A stretch of 64,000 bases of DNA from Treponemataceae bacterium (GTDB taxonomy: Bacteria; Spirochaetota; Spirochaetia; Treponematales; Treponemataceae), in contig JAILBN010000097.1 in assembly GCA_024680915.1 (NCBI GenBank), forward strand, positions 41,699 to 105,698. The letters run 5' to 3'. The notes under the pieces are model-generated. The model saw only the letters and a program-made list of their open reading frames with translations. It was not told where the DNA came from and did not search any database. This document shows, piece after piece, positions 41,757-49,894 of the stretch; the first letter of the stretch is position 1; each line of letters begins with the position of its first letter. Position numbers and translations under genes: made by a program.

Positions 41757-41799
41757 TTGACGGTTTGTCTGCTTTGCTTTATTATTGAAAACGGTTTCA
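41757..41799 (+). promoter_or_regulatory. lacI-type gene promoter with autoregulatory operator
   Basis: TTGACG (41757-41762), 17 nt, TATTAT (41780-41785). The palindrome TGAAAACGGTTTCA (41786-41799) immediately follows and covers the predicted start site. It matches the operator at 43423 in 12 of 14 positions. Confidence 0.75.
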
Positions 41800-41830
41800 A
41801 AAATATTGCACATATTGGAGTTTTTGTGAT

Positions 41831-42871
41831 ATGGCGGAGAAAAATGATGTTACTATATATGATATTGCTGCGGAGGCTGGCGTTTCCGTCGCGACGGTGT
41901 CCAGGGTCCTTACAGGGAATGCCCGTGTCCGTCCGGACAAAAAGGAACGTGTAGAGTCTCTTATCCGTAAGTATGATTTCCGCCCTAATACTTTCGCGCG
42001 GAATCTCAGTAACTCCAAGACAAGGATTATAGGCATTATTTCCGCGGATATCCGAAATCCCTTTTATTCCAACATGGTCGTAGAGTGTGAGATCGCGGCC
42101 GATGCCCTGGGCTATACTCTTATGATCTGTAACTCCTTGGGCAAAAAGGAGAACGAGTATAAGCTTTTGGACAAGCTTGAGCAGCAGCAGGTTGAGGCTG
42201 TGATTCTTATCGGTGGCTCAGTGGATCAGCTTGTGACCGACCTTGACTATGCTGAAAGGATAAATAGGCTTCAGGAGAAAATTCCTGTCATCATCAAGGG
42301 GAAGCTTGATGGAACTGACTGTTACCAGGTAAATATCGATGAAGGGAAGAATCTTTCGTTTGCGATGGAACATATCATTTCTTTAGGACATAAGGATATA
42401 GCTTTTTTAGGTGGAAGAGATGACGTAAAGTCCACCGTGGACAAGCGTCTTCGCTACAGGCAGATGCTCCGACGCTATGGAATCCCCTTCCGGGAGGAAT
42501 ATATCATAAATGCTGCCCGTTATGATAATGAAGGGGGATACGAGGCTACCCAAAAGCTCTTTGAGCTGAAAAAAATGCCTTCCGCAATAATCTCCATAAA
42601 TGATTTTACAGCTGTCGGTATCCTGCATGCCCTTGCGGAAAAAGGCTATTCCGTGCCTAAGGATATTTCTCTTGTAAGTTTTGACAATACCTTTGTCTCG
42701 GAGTTGTCAATTCCGCGTCTGACTTCTGTGGGCTATAACTATAAGACTTTCGGTGAGCAGCTTGTGCGTTGTGCTGTGGAGGCTGCAGAGGGTAAAGCTC
42801 CGTCCCACAGTATTTTAATAGCACCAGATGCACTGGTTATCCGGGATTCATGCCGTAACTACGAGCAATGA
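41831..42871 (+). CDS. LacI-family transcriptional regulator of the sugar locus
   Basis: A 346-residue repressor. The helix-turn-helix is VTIYDIAAEAGVSVATVSRVL, the hinge helix ARNLSNSKTRIIG, and the rest is a periplasmic-binding-protein fold for a sugar effector (DIRNPFYSNMV, KDISLVSFDNTFVSELSIPRLTSV). LacI operators near its own start site and near that of the following transporter indicate that it represses both. GGAG lies about 12 nt before the ATG. The final codons (YEQ, TGA) fall inside the first unit of a 38-bp tandem repeat. Confidence 0.93.
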   Translation: MAEKNDVTIYDIAAEAGVSVATVSRVLTGNARVRPDKKERVESLIRKYDFRPNTFARNLSNSKTRIIGIISADIRNPFYSNMVVECEIAADALGYTLMICNSLGKKENEYKLLDKLEQQQVEAVILIGGSVDQLVTDLDYAERINRLQEKIPVIIKGKLDGTDCYQVNIDEGKNLSFAMEHIISLGHKDIAFLGGRDDVKSTVDKRLRYRQMLRRYGIPFREEYIINAARYDNEGGYEATQKLFELKKMPSAIISINDFTAVGILHALAEKGYSVPKDISLVSFDNTFVSELSIPRLTSVGYNYKTFGEQLVRCAVEAAEGKAPSHSILIAPDALVIRDSCRNYEQ

Positions 42872-42974
42872 AGCAGTGAAGTGCGGTGCGTTGTAACAAC
42901 GAACGATGAAGCAGTGAAGTGCGGTGCGTTGTAACAACGAGCAATGAAGCGATGAAGTGCTGTGCGTTAAGGGA
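42861..42974 (+). repeat. 38-bp tandem repeat, three units
   Basis: Units beginning ACGAGCAATGAAGC start at 42861, 42899 and 42937, exactly 38 nt apart. Units one and two differ at only three positions (42865-42868, GCAA against ACGA); the third has diverged and is shortened. The first unit contains the end of the lacI-type gene, so the array arose by duplication of sequence at the gene's 3' end. Confidence 0.85.
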
Positions 42975-42981
42975 TTGCTTT

Positions 42982-43206
42982 CGCTGTCACTCCTGTATGG
43001 TGACGCGAGTTCCTCACTTCGTTCGTCAAGCGTCACCCACAGGCGGTGTCAGCTGCGCAATCCCTTGCAGCGCAAGACCGTGCACGATGTTGGCGTGTCA
43101 TCCCGCGAAGCCTCCCACATACAACCGCACAGCATCCCGCACGGCCTCCTGCTCACCATCCCGCACAACATACCGCTGTCACTCCTGTATGGTGACGCGG
43201 GTTCCT
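42982..43206 (+). repeat. Intergenic hairpin repeats of about 30 bp
   Basis: CGCTGTCACTCCTGTATGG followed by TGACGCG(A/G)GTTCCTC occurs at 42982 and again about 192 nt later at 43174. Each copy can fold through GTCAC/GTGAC. Between them, GCGTCACCCACAGGCGGTGTC can pair with the first copy, and AAGGGATTGC (from 42969) pairs with GCAATCCCTT around 43057. Short CATCCCGCAC units also recur. The short ORFs in the track here are by-products of the repeats. From 43260 to 43384 the sequence is A+T-rich with no gene. Confidence 0.7.
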
Positions 43207-43384
43207 CCCACCTGTACACCGCTTGCAATTGCTTTGAAATCGTTTTCTTTGTTTTTCTTTTGCCCTAAAATTATTTCATAAGATTTAATAAATTGAACCT
43301 TATGAAAGTTTATTATGAAAACTAACCTTTATTGTTTGTTATAGAATAAAATACAAAATAAATCAATAAAATGAAAAATAACAT

Positions 43385-43436
43385 TTGACAAGGCGAGAAT
43401 TATGGTCATATAATCAAATATATGAAACGGGTTTCA
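43385..43436 (+). promoter_or_regulatory. Promoter and LacI-type operator of the sugar transporter operon
   Basis: TTGACA (43385-43390), 18 nt, TATAAT (43409-43414): a near-consensus promoter. The palindrome TGAAACGGGTTTCA (43423-43436) sits at the predicted start site and overlaps the first codons of the permease ORF. Confidence 0.82.
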
Positions 43437-44417
43437 AAGGAAATGAATGCACCTGAGCAGACTCAGGAACAAGTGGCGGTCATTAGACCGTATATCAACA
43501 AAAAACCGACCTTCCTCCAGAATATCATCAGGTATAGGACTCTTCTTTTTATGTGTCTTCCTGCTGTTTTGTTCTTTATCGCTTTCAGTTATGCTCCTCT
43601 TCCTGGAATATGGGTCGCTTTCGTGAAATATAATTATCGCGATGGCATATTCGGAAGCAAGTTCATAGGACTTGATAACTTCAAATTCCTCTTTTCCTCT
43701 GGAAAGCTTACCATGCTTACCCGCAATACTCTGCTTTATAATTTGGCCTTCATCCTTACCGAGAATGTAATCGCGGTTTTTATGGCTATTCTTATAAATG
43801 AGATCAGGAGCTATTGGTTCAAGAAAATCTCGCAGACGGTCATGTTCCTTCCTTATTTTATTTCAGCCGTTCTGGTCGGACTTCTTGTCTACAATATTTT
43901 CAACTATGATTATGGTTTCCTGAACTCCCTCCTCGTTAAGATGGGTGCGGAACGCTGGGCTCCTTATTCAGAGACGAGCTGCTGGCCCTGGCTTATCGTT
44001 ATAATCAACCTCTGGCAGAAAACAGGGTATAACTCCATCGTATACTTCGCGGCGATAATGGGTATCGATTCCTCTATTATCGAGGCTGCTGAGATAGACG
44101 GAGCCAACGGATTCCAGCGTATACGCTACATAATCCTGCCAAGTCTCAAACCTACCATGGTAATACTGCTCCTCTTCGCTATGGGCGGCATTATAAAAGG
44201 TAATTTCGGCCTTTTCTATAACATCGTCGGTAAAAACTCCTTACTCTATCCTGTGACGGATATCATTGAGACATATGTGTACCGTGCGACTATGAATGAT
44301 TTTAATTTCTCCACGGCTAGTGCGGTCGGCCTGTATCAGTCGGTATTCGGTTTCGTGATCGTCATGGTCTGTAACTGGGTCGTAAAGAAGATAGAGCCTG
44401 ATTATTCATTGTTCTAA
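43422..44417 (+). CDS. Sugar ABC transporter permease, LplB/UgpA type
   Basis: A 331-residue inner-membrane permease with six transmembrane segments. After a soluble N-terminus the first helix is LLFMCLPAVLFFIAFSYAP. The EAA coupling loop reads EAAEIDGANGFQRIRYIILPSLKPT. The ATG at 43422 lies 7 nt after the -10 box and inside the operator, so it would be a leaderless start. Internal starts at 43443 (ATG) or 43473 (GTG, after AGGA) are possible if the mRNA has a short leader. No ATPase gene is present; a shared MsmX-like ATPase encoded elsewhere probably powers the system. Confidence 0.9.
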   Translation: MKRVSKEMNAPEQTQEQVAVIRPYINKKPTFLQNIIRYRTLLFMCLPAVLFFIAFSYAPLPGIWVAFVKYNYRDGIFGSKFIGLDNFKFLFSSGKLTMLTRNTLLYNLAFILTENVIAVFMAILINEIRSYWFKKISQTVMFLPYFISAVLVGLLVYNIFNYDYGFLNSLLVKMGAERWAPYSETSCWPWLIVIINLWQKTGYNSIVYFAAIMGIDSSIIEAAEIDGANGFQRIRYIILPSLKPTMVILLLFAMGGIIKGNFGLFYNIVGKNSLLYPVTDIIETYVYRATMNDFNFSTASAVGLYQSVFGFVIVMVCNWVVKKIEPDYSLF

Positions 44418-44433
44418 GAGGAGGAATGGAAAA

Positions 44434-45330
44434 ATGTCCGTAAAAGTAAAAAGAACGACTTCAGATATCATCATAAAATGGCTGGCATACATCCTTGTCA
44501 CTATATACGCAGTGGCCTGTGTGGTGCCTTTCCTCCTCATAATAGGAACCTCCTTCAGCTCTGAGGATCTTGTCCACCAGACTGGATTTACCCTTATACC
44601 GAAAGGGGCCACCTTGGAGGCCTACAAGACTCTTTTTATGCATGGAAGCACCATAGGCGGCTCTTATGTGGTCACTATTCTGCTTACTGCAGTCGGTACG
44701 GTCTGCGGTCTTTGGATAATCACCATGACGGGTTATGCCTTGCAGCGCCGTGACTTTCCCTTCCGCAATGTCATCTCTTTTTTCATTTATTTCACCAGCC
44801 TTTTCTCAGCTGGACTTGCACCATACTATCTGCTGATGACGCAGACCTATCATCTGAAGGATAACTATCTTGCCGTTCTTCTTCCCCTTATGATGTCACC
44901 TTGGCTGATAATCCTGATGAAGAATTTCGTCAAATCCGTTCCTCATGAGATAACGGAATCCGGTAAGATAGACGGGGCGGGCGATTTTAAGATTTTTGTC
45001 TCCTTGGTGCTGCCTATGCTTAAGCCGGCTCTGGCCACAATCGGCCTCTTCCTGGCACTGGGGTACTGGAACGAGTGGTATCAGTCATCTCTCTTCCTCA
45101 GCTCCAGAATTACTTACAAGCCACTTCAGTACAATTTGTACGAGGCTGTGAACAGGGTAGCCTTCTTGAAGAACTCCATTGCCAGCTCCTACGTCACCTT
45201 TGAGGATTTCCCCCAGGAGACCTTGAAAATGGCAACGGCCGTCATGTCCACAGGGCCTATCATCCTTGTATATCCCTTCGTGCAGCGGTATTTCATAAGC
45301 GGAATTACCGTTGGAGCCGTAAAGGGCTGA
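44434..45330 (+). CDS. Sugar ABC transporter permease, LplC/YtcP type
   Basis: A 298-residue second permease. It starts MSVKVKRTTSDIIIKWLAYILVTIYAVACVVPFLLIIGTSFSSE, contains APYYLLMTQTYHLKDNY, the EAA loop ITESGKIDGAGDFKIFVSLVLPMLKPA, and ends YPFVQRYFISGITVGAVKG, all typical of the YtcP group. GAGGAGG before the ATG and a 16-nt gap to the previous stop place it in the operon. It forms the channel with the preceding permease for an oligosaccharide, judged by the binding protein and glycosidase that follow. Confidence 0.93.
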   Translation: MSVKVKRTTSDIIIKWLAYILVTIYAVACVVPFLLIIGTSFSSEDLVHQTGFTLIPKGATLEAYKTLFMHGSTIGGSYVVTILLTAVGTVCGLWIITMTGYALQRRDFPFRNVISFFIYFTSLFSAGLAPYYLLMTQTYHLKDNYLAVLLPLMMSPWLIILMKNFVKSVPHEITESGKIDGAGDFKIFVSLVLPMLKPALATIGLFLALGYWNEWYQSSLFLSSRITYKPLQYNLYEAVNRVAFLKNSIASSYVTFEDFPQETLKMATAVMSTGPIILVYPFVQRYFISGITVGAVKG

Positions 45331-45498
45331 TTTTTTTGCGTGAGTGCGCATTTGATAAAGTGCAGTTCGTCTGTTTTCGTGCAGACTGCAAATAAATGGG
45401 CTGCTTCCTTGTAAAGATAAGGATGCTTGCCTGCGGCAAAATTGCGATCCGGTGCATTGCTGCTCTGTCGCCGCCGCGAAGAAATTATAGGAGGAACT

Positions 45499-47034
45499 AT
45501 GAAAAAAACTCTTACCGTGTTGCTTGCTCTTCTCTGCATCGCAGGAATAGCATTTGCTGGAGGAAAGAAAGAAGCTCCCAAAACAGGAGACGATCTTTCT
45601 AAACATGTCGTAATCACTTACATGACAACTGGTGACAAGCCTACGAACGGCGCAACGGAGAAAATGTTGGAAAAGCTCAATAAGATTCTTACTGAGAAAC
45701 TTAATGCAGAGCTTGAGATTTACTATATCGAATGGACGGATTATCTTACGAAATATAACCTGACACTTGCCCAGATGGACGGAACCGTTGATCTGGTCGG
45801 AACAGCTACGGACTGGCTGGACGCATGGCCTAACTGCCAGAACGGTGCCTTCCTTCCTCTTTCAGAGGATATGCTCAAGACATACGCTCCTAAAACATGG
45901 GCTTCTGTTTCAAAAGAGCACTGGGATATGTGTAAATTCGGTGGTGATATCTACCTTATGCCTGAAGACAACTATGCGCAGTGGACCAACCACGGTTTCA
46001 TGTACCGCGGCGACTGGGCTCGTGAAGCGGGTCTGGCCAACGGCGTTCACAGCTGGGAAGACCTTACGGCTTACTTCAAGTATGTAAAGGCCAACAAGCC
46101 TGGTGTCATCCCGTGGGATTCAGATGCCGCCAAATCACTTCAGAACCAGATGTCATGGGGATATATCGTCTCTCATAAGCCATACGTTACTCTTGATGGT
46201 GTAGGAATCGATATATTCGGTGCAAACCGTGACAACCTCAAGAAAATCTATTCTCCATACTATGAGGGAGACGAGCTGGTTGAGTTTGCAAAGCTCATGA
46301 AAGAATGGGATACGCTGGGTGTTTGGAAGACAGACGTTCTCAACAACTCTTCAAGTAACCGTGATGAGTTCTATCTTGGACAGACAGCTTCTGACCAGCA
46401 CCATACAGAGACCTGGTACGGTTCTGTAAGACCTAAGATGGATAAAGAGCAGCCTGGTTCAGACGTTGGTTTCTTCTGGTTCGGTGAGGAAATCGGAAAC
46501 GTAACAGGTATATCTATCACACACGGTGCAATGGCTATTTCTGCTGGATCAAAGAATCCTGAAAGAGCTCTGGCTGTTTATGACCTTCTCCGTAACGATC
46601 CTGAGTGCTACAATCTCTTCTGCTACGGTATCGAAGGTGTTCAGTACAAGCTGAATGCTGATGGTACACGTTCTGAGGCTGACGGCTACAACAGTGACCT
46701 TGATGCTATCACCACAAACTACTGGTGGGGACGTAACGATAACCTTGAGATCCGTGACTCTGCCCGCGCTTGGGCTCAGTATGACGAGATCCAGAAGGCT
46801 TACGACAAGGTCAAGATCGACTATCCTTTCGGACAGTTCATCGTTGACAAGGATCCTGTCGATTCTGAGATTGCTAACCTTAACGACGTGTTCAGTAACT
46901 ACATGCCTCTTATCTGCTACGGAAAGACAAATGATCCTGTCAAGACTGTAGCTGACTTCCGCGCAGCTCTCAAGGCTGCCGGCGTAGAGAAAGTTATTGC
47001 TGAGCTTCAGCGCCAGTTGGACGCCCTTAAATAA
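45499..47034 (+). CDS. Sugar-binding protein of the ABC transporter (LplA-like)
   Basis: A 511-residue binding protein. The signal peptide MKKTLTVLLALLCIAGIAFAGGKKEA is of the spirochaetal FAGGKKE type. The body matches large LplA-type binding proteins of the family 1 class: KLNAELEIYYIEWTDYLTKYN and MYRGDWAREAGLANGVHSWEDL. The ORF track begins 24 residues upstream, but AGGAGG just before the ATG at 45499 is decisive. Codon bias is strong, suggesting high expression. The 168-nt gap to the permease has no clear promoter. A strong terminator follows. Confidence 0.92.
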   Translation: MKKTLTVLLALLCIAGIAFAGGKKEAPKTGDDLSKHVVITYMTTGDKPTNGATEKMLEKLNKILTEKLNAELEIYYIEWTDYLTKYNLTLAQMDGTVDLVGTATDWLDAWPNCQNGAFLPLSEDMLKTYAPKTWASVSKEHWDMCKFGGDIYLMPEDNYAQWTNHGFMYRGDWAREAGLANGVHSWEDLTAYFKYVKANKPGVIPWDSDAAKSLQNQMSWGYIVSHKPYVTLDGVGIDIFGANRDNLKKIYSPYYEGDELVEFAKLMKEWDTLGVWKTDVLNNSSSNRDEFYLGQTASDQHHTETWYGSVRPKMDKEQPGSDVGFFWFGEEIGNVTGISITHGAMAISAGSKNPERALAVYDLLRNDPECYNLFCYGIEGVQYKLNADGTRSEADGYNSDLDAITTNYWWGRNDNLEIRDSARAWAQYDEIQKAYDKVKIDYPFGQFIVDKDPVDSEIANLNDVFSNYMPLICYGKTNDPVKTVADFRAALKAAGVEKVIAELQRQLDALK

Positions 47035-47164
47035 GAATCGGAGAAAACTTCTTCCCCCGGTTTTGTATATGCTTTTATGAATCCGTGGGGCTGGAGGTTT
47101 TCATAGTGTTTCAGAGCTGCCGTCTTTTTTTTCCGGCAGTCTTGATTTCAGCCTACAAACTCTT

Positions 47165-47213
47165 AAGGACTGTTCTGCTTTTCCTTTGTAGAGCAGGCAG
47201 TCCTTGTTTTTTT
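47165..47213 (+). terminator. Rho-independent terminator after the binding protein gene
   Basis: AAGGACTG pairs with CAGTCCTT (47165-47172 with 47198-47205), with an inner TTCTGC/GAGCAG, followed by seven T residues. Two further hairpins (GAAAAC..CCCC, and CTGCCG/CGGCAG) lie at 47043-47147, so the 300-nt gap is mostly structured RNA. Confidence 0.85.
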
Positions 47214-47349
47214 GCCTGCTAAGGCATTCTTTGCGTTTTTTCTCAACGTATTGGTTTTGCTCCTTACGTATGTGATATAGCTTTTTGAAGCGGAGCGTGA
47301 GCCCTTTTTTTCGGGACACTGAATTATTGAACCCTATGGGGAAATGAAT

Positions 47350-49782
47350 ATGAAGACAGAACTTACTGATTGGAAGTTTAAATATATAGAGGGGTCTTGT
47401 ACACTGGGAAGGCCGGAGAATGGAAATGTTGTGACCCTTCCTGCGGAAGGTACTGTAACGGGATTGGGAAAAACCGGAGATGCTTTTTTCGGAGGTTACG
47501 ATGATTCCTCCTGGAAAAAAGTCTCTGTCCCACACGACTGGGCTGTGACCATGCCCTTCAGTAAATCCTATTCCAGCGGGACGGGATATTTAGCAGGAGG
47601 CATAGGCTGGTACCGCTGTCATTTTACACTTACCGAGGAAGAGGCAAAAAAACATGTCCGCCTTTTCTTTGAGGGGGTTTATAAGAAGAGTGCGGTATGG
47701 TGCAACAGTAATTATCTTGGAAAATGGGCTTATGGCTTTACTCCCTTTGAGTTCGACCTTAGTGGACTTGTCCGTCCTGGTGACAACATCATAGCCGTAA
47801 AGGTTATGCATCCTGATATAGCAGATTCCAGATGGTATACCGGCTCAGGAATAATACGCAAGGTTTATCTGAATATAACGGATGATATGTTCGTGAAAAC
47901 AGACGGAGTATTCTTCTCTGTGGAAGATGTGAAGGAAGGTTTTGCTTCTGTTGCAGTTTCTGCCGAGGTCAGAAACGACGGTCCTGAGACAAGGGAAAAA
48001 AGACTTGTCCATGAGCTTTCAGACCCGGCCGGAAAAAGTGTCCTTGTTCTGGAGTCTTCTGTGAAGCTTTCGCCTGGCGAAGAGAAAACCGTGCTTCTGA
48101 AGGGAAGTGTCAAGAATCCTAGGCTTTGGACTTTGGAGCGACCCTCTTTATATACCCTCAGGACCTCTCTTTCTGGAGACGATGTGGTCGAGAACTCCGT
48201 GGGAATAAGGACAATCCGCTTCGATGCGGATAAAGGCTTCTTCCTTAATGGAAAATCTGTCAAATTCAAAGGAGTCTGCGTCCATGATGACGCCGGCTGC
48301 CTTGGAAATGCTGTTCCTGCCGCTGTCTGGCGGAGACGTCTGGATATACTAAAAGAATGCGGCTGCAATGCCATCCGTATGGCTCATAATCCTCATCTCC
48401 GGGAGCTTTACCATCTTTGTGATCAGATTGGCTTCCTTGTTATGGATGAAGTCTTTGACGAGTGGGAAGGGTGTAAGAACAAGTGGTCTACGGGACATAA
48501 CGTATATCCTCCGGTACATCAGGGCTACGCTGAGGATTTCCATGAGTGGTATGCGAAAGATGTGGCCGCTTTCGTACGGAGGGCTCGTAACTGCCCGTCC
48601 GTCGTGATGTGGAGCATCGGCAATGAGATAGACTATCCCAATGATCCTTATGTTCATCCTTCCTTTGCAAAAATGACAGGAAACAATGATGCGAACAAGC
48701 CTGAGGCTGAAAAACAATACAATCCGCAGAAGCCTGATATAGAGAGGCTTTCTGTCATAGCCGCCAGGCTTGCGGCAGAGGTAAGGAAGCACGATGTCAC
48801 AAGGCCGGTGACCCTGGCTTCCGCTTTCCCTGAACTTACTTCCACCACAGGTTATTTCAAGGCCCTTGACTTGGTAGGTTATAACTACAAGGAGCATTTG
48901 TACGAAAAGGACCATGCCAGGTTCCCTCTGCTTCCTATTTTTGGCAGTGAGAACAGCCATGGGTATGAGCAATGGAAGCTTGCCCGGGACAAGGAGTATA
49001 TTTCGGGTCAATTTATCTGGACAGGCATAGATTTTCTTGGAGAGACTGTAGGCTGGCCTTGTCATGGTTCTAAGGCAGGTATCCTTACCACGGCAGGTTT
49101 TAAGAAAACTCAGTTCTGGCACAGAAAAAGCATGTGGAGTGCGGAGCCCTTCGTGAAAATAGTCGCGGCTCCTGCCATTCTGTCATCCGAGGCTGATGTG
49201 GTTCCCAAGCTGCCTGAATATCGCTGGAACTCAGATTTTGAGCCTGTCTGGAGCTTCAAGCAAGGCCAGAAAATTGACCTCCGTGTATTCTCTACAGCTG
49301 AGACTGTCACCCTTTATTTGGGAGAGTCTGATGTCGGTATGTTCAGGAAAGACGAGCAAACAGGGTATATCTCTGTGACCATGGATTATCAGGCTCTTCC
49401 TCTGAAGGTGGTCGGCGATGACGGTGCTTCTGATTGTCTTGCTCCTGAAGGAGATCCTTCCTGCCTTGAAGCTTCTGTTTATGAGGGGGGATGTGATTCT
49501 GAAAAGGCTGAGGTCCTCCAGGTGGAGCTTTCTCTTAAGGATAAGGATGGGAATGTGGTTCATGGTGCTGCTTGCTCCGTATCTGTAGAGGTGTCTTCCG
49601 GGACTCTTCTGGGCATCGACAACGGGGATCAGTCTGATAATACCTCATATTCTTCACGAACCAAAACCTTCTATAAAGGGCACATGGTGGTCTATGTACG
49701 TCCTGATTCCCTTGCTGAAAATTGCATTGTGACTTTTAATCCAGACCTTTCACTCTGTCCTCTTCGTGTACGGCTCCGCTGA
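47350..49782 (+). CDS. Glycoside hydrolase family 2 enzyme (beta-galactosidase type)
   Basis: An 810-residue cytoplasmic glycosidase. It has an N-terminal jelly-roll domain (DWAVTMPFSKSYSSGTGYLAGG, ARWY-like DSRWYTGSGIIRKV), an Ig-like middle domain, and a TIM barrel with CNAIRMAHNPH. The acid/base glutamate lies in WSIGNEIDYP and the nucleophile probably in FGSENSHGYEQW. C-terminal Ig-like domains follow. GGGGA has better spacing to the ATG at 47350 than to the one at 47344. It lies after the LacI-controlled transporter and probably cleaves the imported beta-galactoside or related sugar; exact specificity cannot be read from motifs. A hairpin (GCTCCGC/GCGGAGC) spans its stop codon. Confidence 0.9.
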   Translation: MKTELTDWKFKYIEGSCTLGRPENGNVVTLPAEGTVTGLGKTGDAFFGGYDDSSWKKVSVPHDWAVTMPFSKSYSSGTGYLAGGIGWYRCHFTLTEEEAKKHVRLFFEGVYKKSAVWCNSNYLGKWAYGFTPFEFDLSGLVRPGDNIIAVKVMHPDIADSRWYTGSGIIRKVYLNITDDMFVKTDGVFFSVEDVKEGFASVAVSAEVRNDGPETREKRLVHELSDPAGKSVLVLESSVKLSPGEEKTVLLKGSVKNPRLWTLERPSLYTLRTSLSGDDVVENSVGIRTIRFDADKGFFLNGKSVKFKGVCVHDDAGCLGNAVPAAVWRRRLDILKECGCNAIRMAHNPHLRELYHLCDQIGFLVMDEVFDEWEGCKNKWSTGHNVYPPVHQGYAEDFHEWYAKDVAAFVRRARNCPSVVMWSIGNEIDYPNDPYVHPSFAKMTGNNDANKPEAEKQYNPQKPDIERLSVIAARLAAEVRKHDVTRPVTLASAFPELTSTTGYFKALDLVGYNYKEHLYEKDHARFPLLPIFGSENSHGYEQWKLARDKEYISGQFIWTGIDFLGETVGWPCHGSKAGILTTAGFKKTQFWHRKSMWSAEPFVKIVAAPAILSSEADVVPKLPEYRWNSDFEPVWSFKQGQKIDLRVFSTAETVTLYLGESDVGMFRKDEQTGYISVTMDYQALPLKVVGDDGASDCLAPEGDPSCLEASVYEGGCDSEKAEVLQVELSLKDKDGNVVHGAACSVSVEVSSGTLLGIDNGDQSDNTSYSSRTKTFYKGHMVVYVRPDSLAENCIVTFNPDLSLCPLRVRLR

Positions 49783-49845
49783 TTGCGGAGCTTGAACAGT
49801 CATATATTTTCCTCCTCTATACTAGGAAAAAATTTGTTTTTTCCG

Positions 49846-49873
49846 TTGTATTTTATTGTAATTCGTATATAAT
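49846..49873 (+). promoter_or_regulatory. Promoter of the cyclase operon
   Basis: TTGTAT (49846-49851), 16 nt, TATAAT (49868-49873). Transcription would start about 15 nt before the GTG start codon, leaving room for GGAG. Confidence 0.6.
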
Positions 49874-49894
49874 ATAGTAGATTTGGAGTCTCAT

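Noticed and set aside
42861-42974. Tandem repeat considered as a CRISPR array
   Set aside because: Units are contiguous with no unique spacers, only three copies exist and no cas genes are present.
42919-43281. ORFs 42919-43281 and 42957-43268 (plus strand)
   Set aside because: They lie across tandem and inverted repeats, their translations repeat SLSLLYGDA only because the DNA repeats, and neither has a ribosome binding site or family resemblance.
48349-49122. 257-residue minus-strand ORF inside the GH2 gene
   Set aside because: Antisense to the catalytic barrel, with low plausibility of composition.
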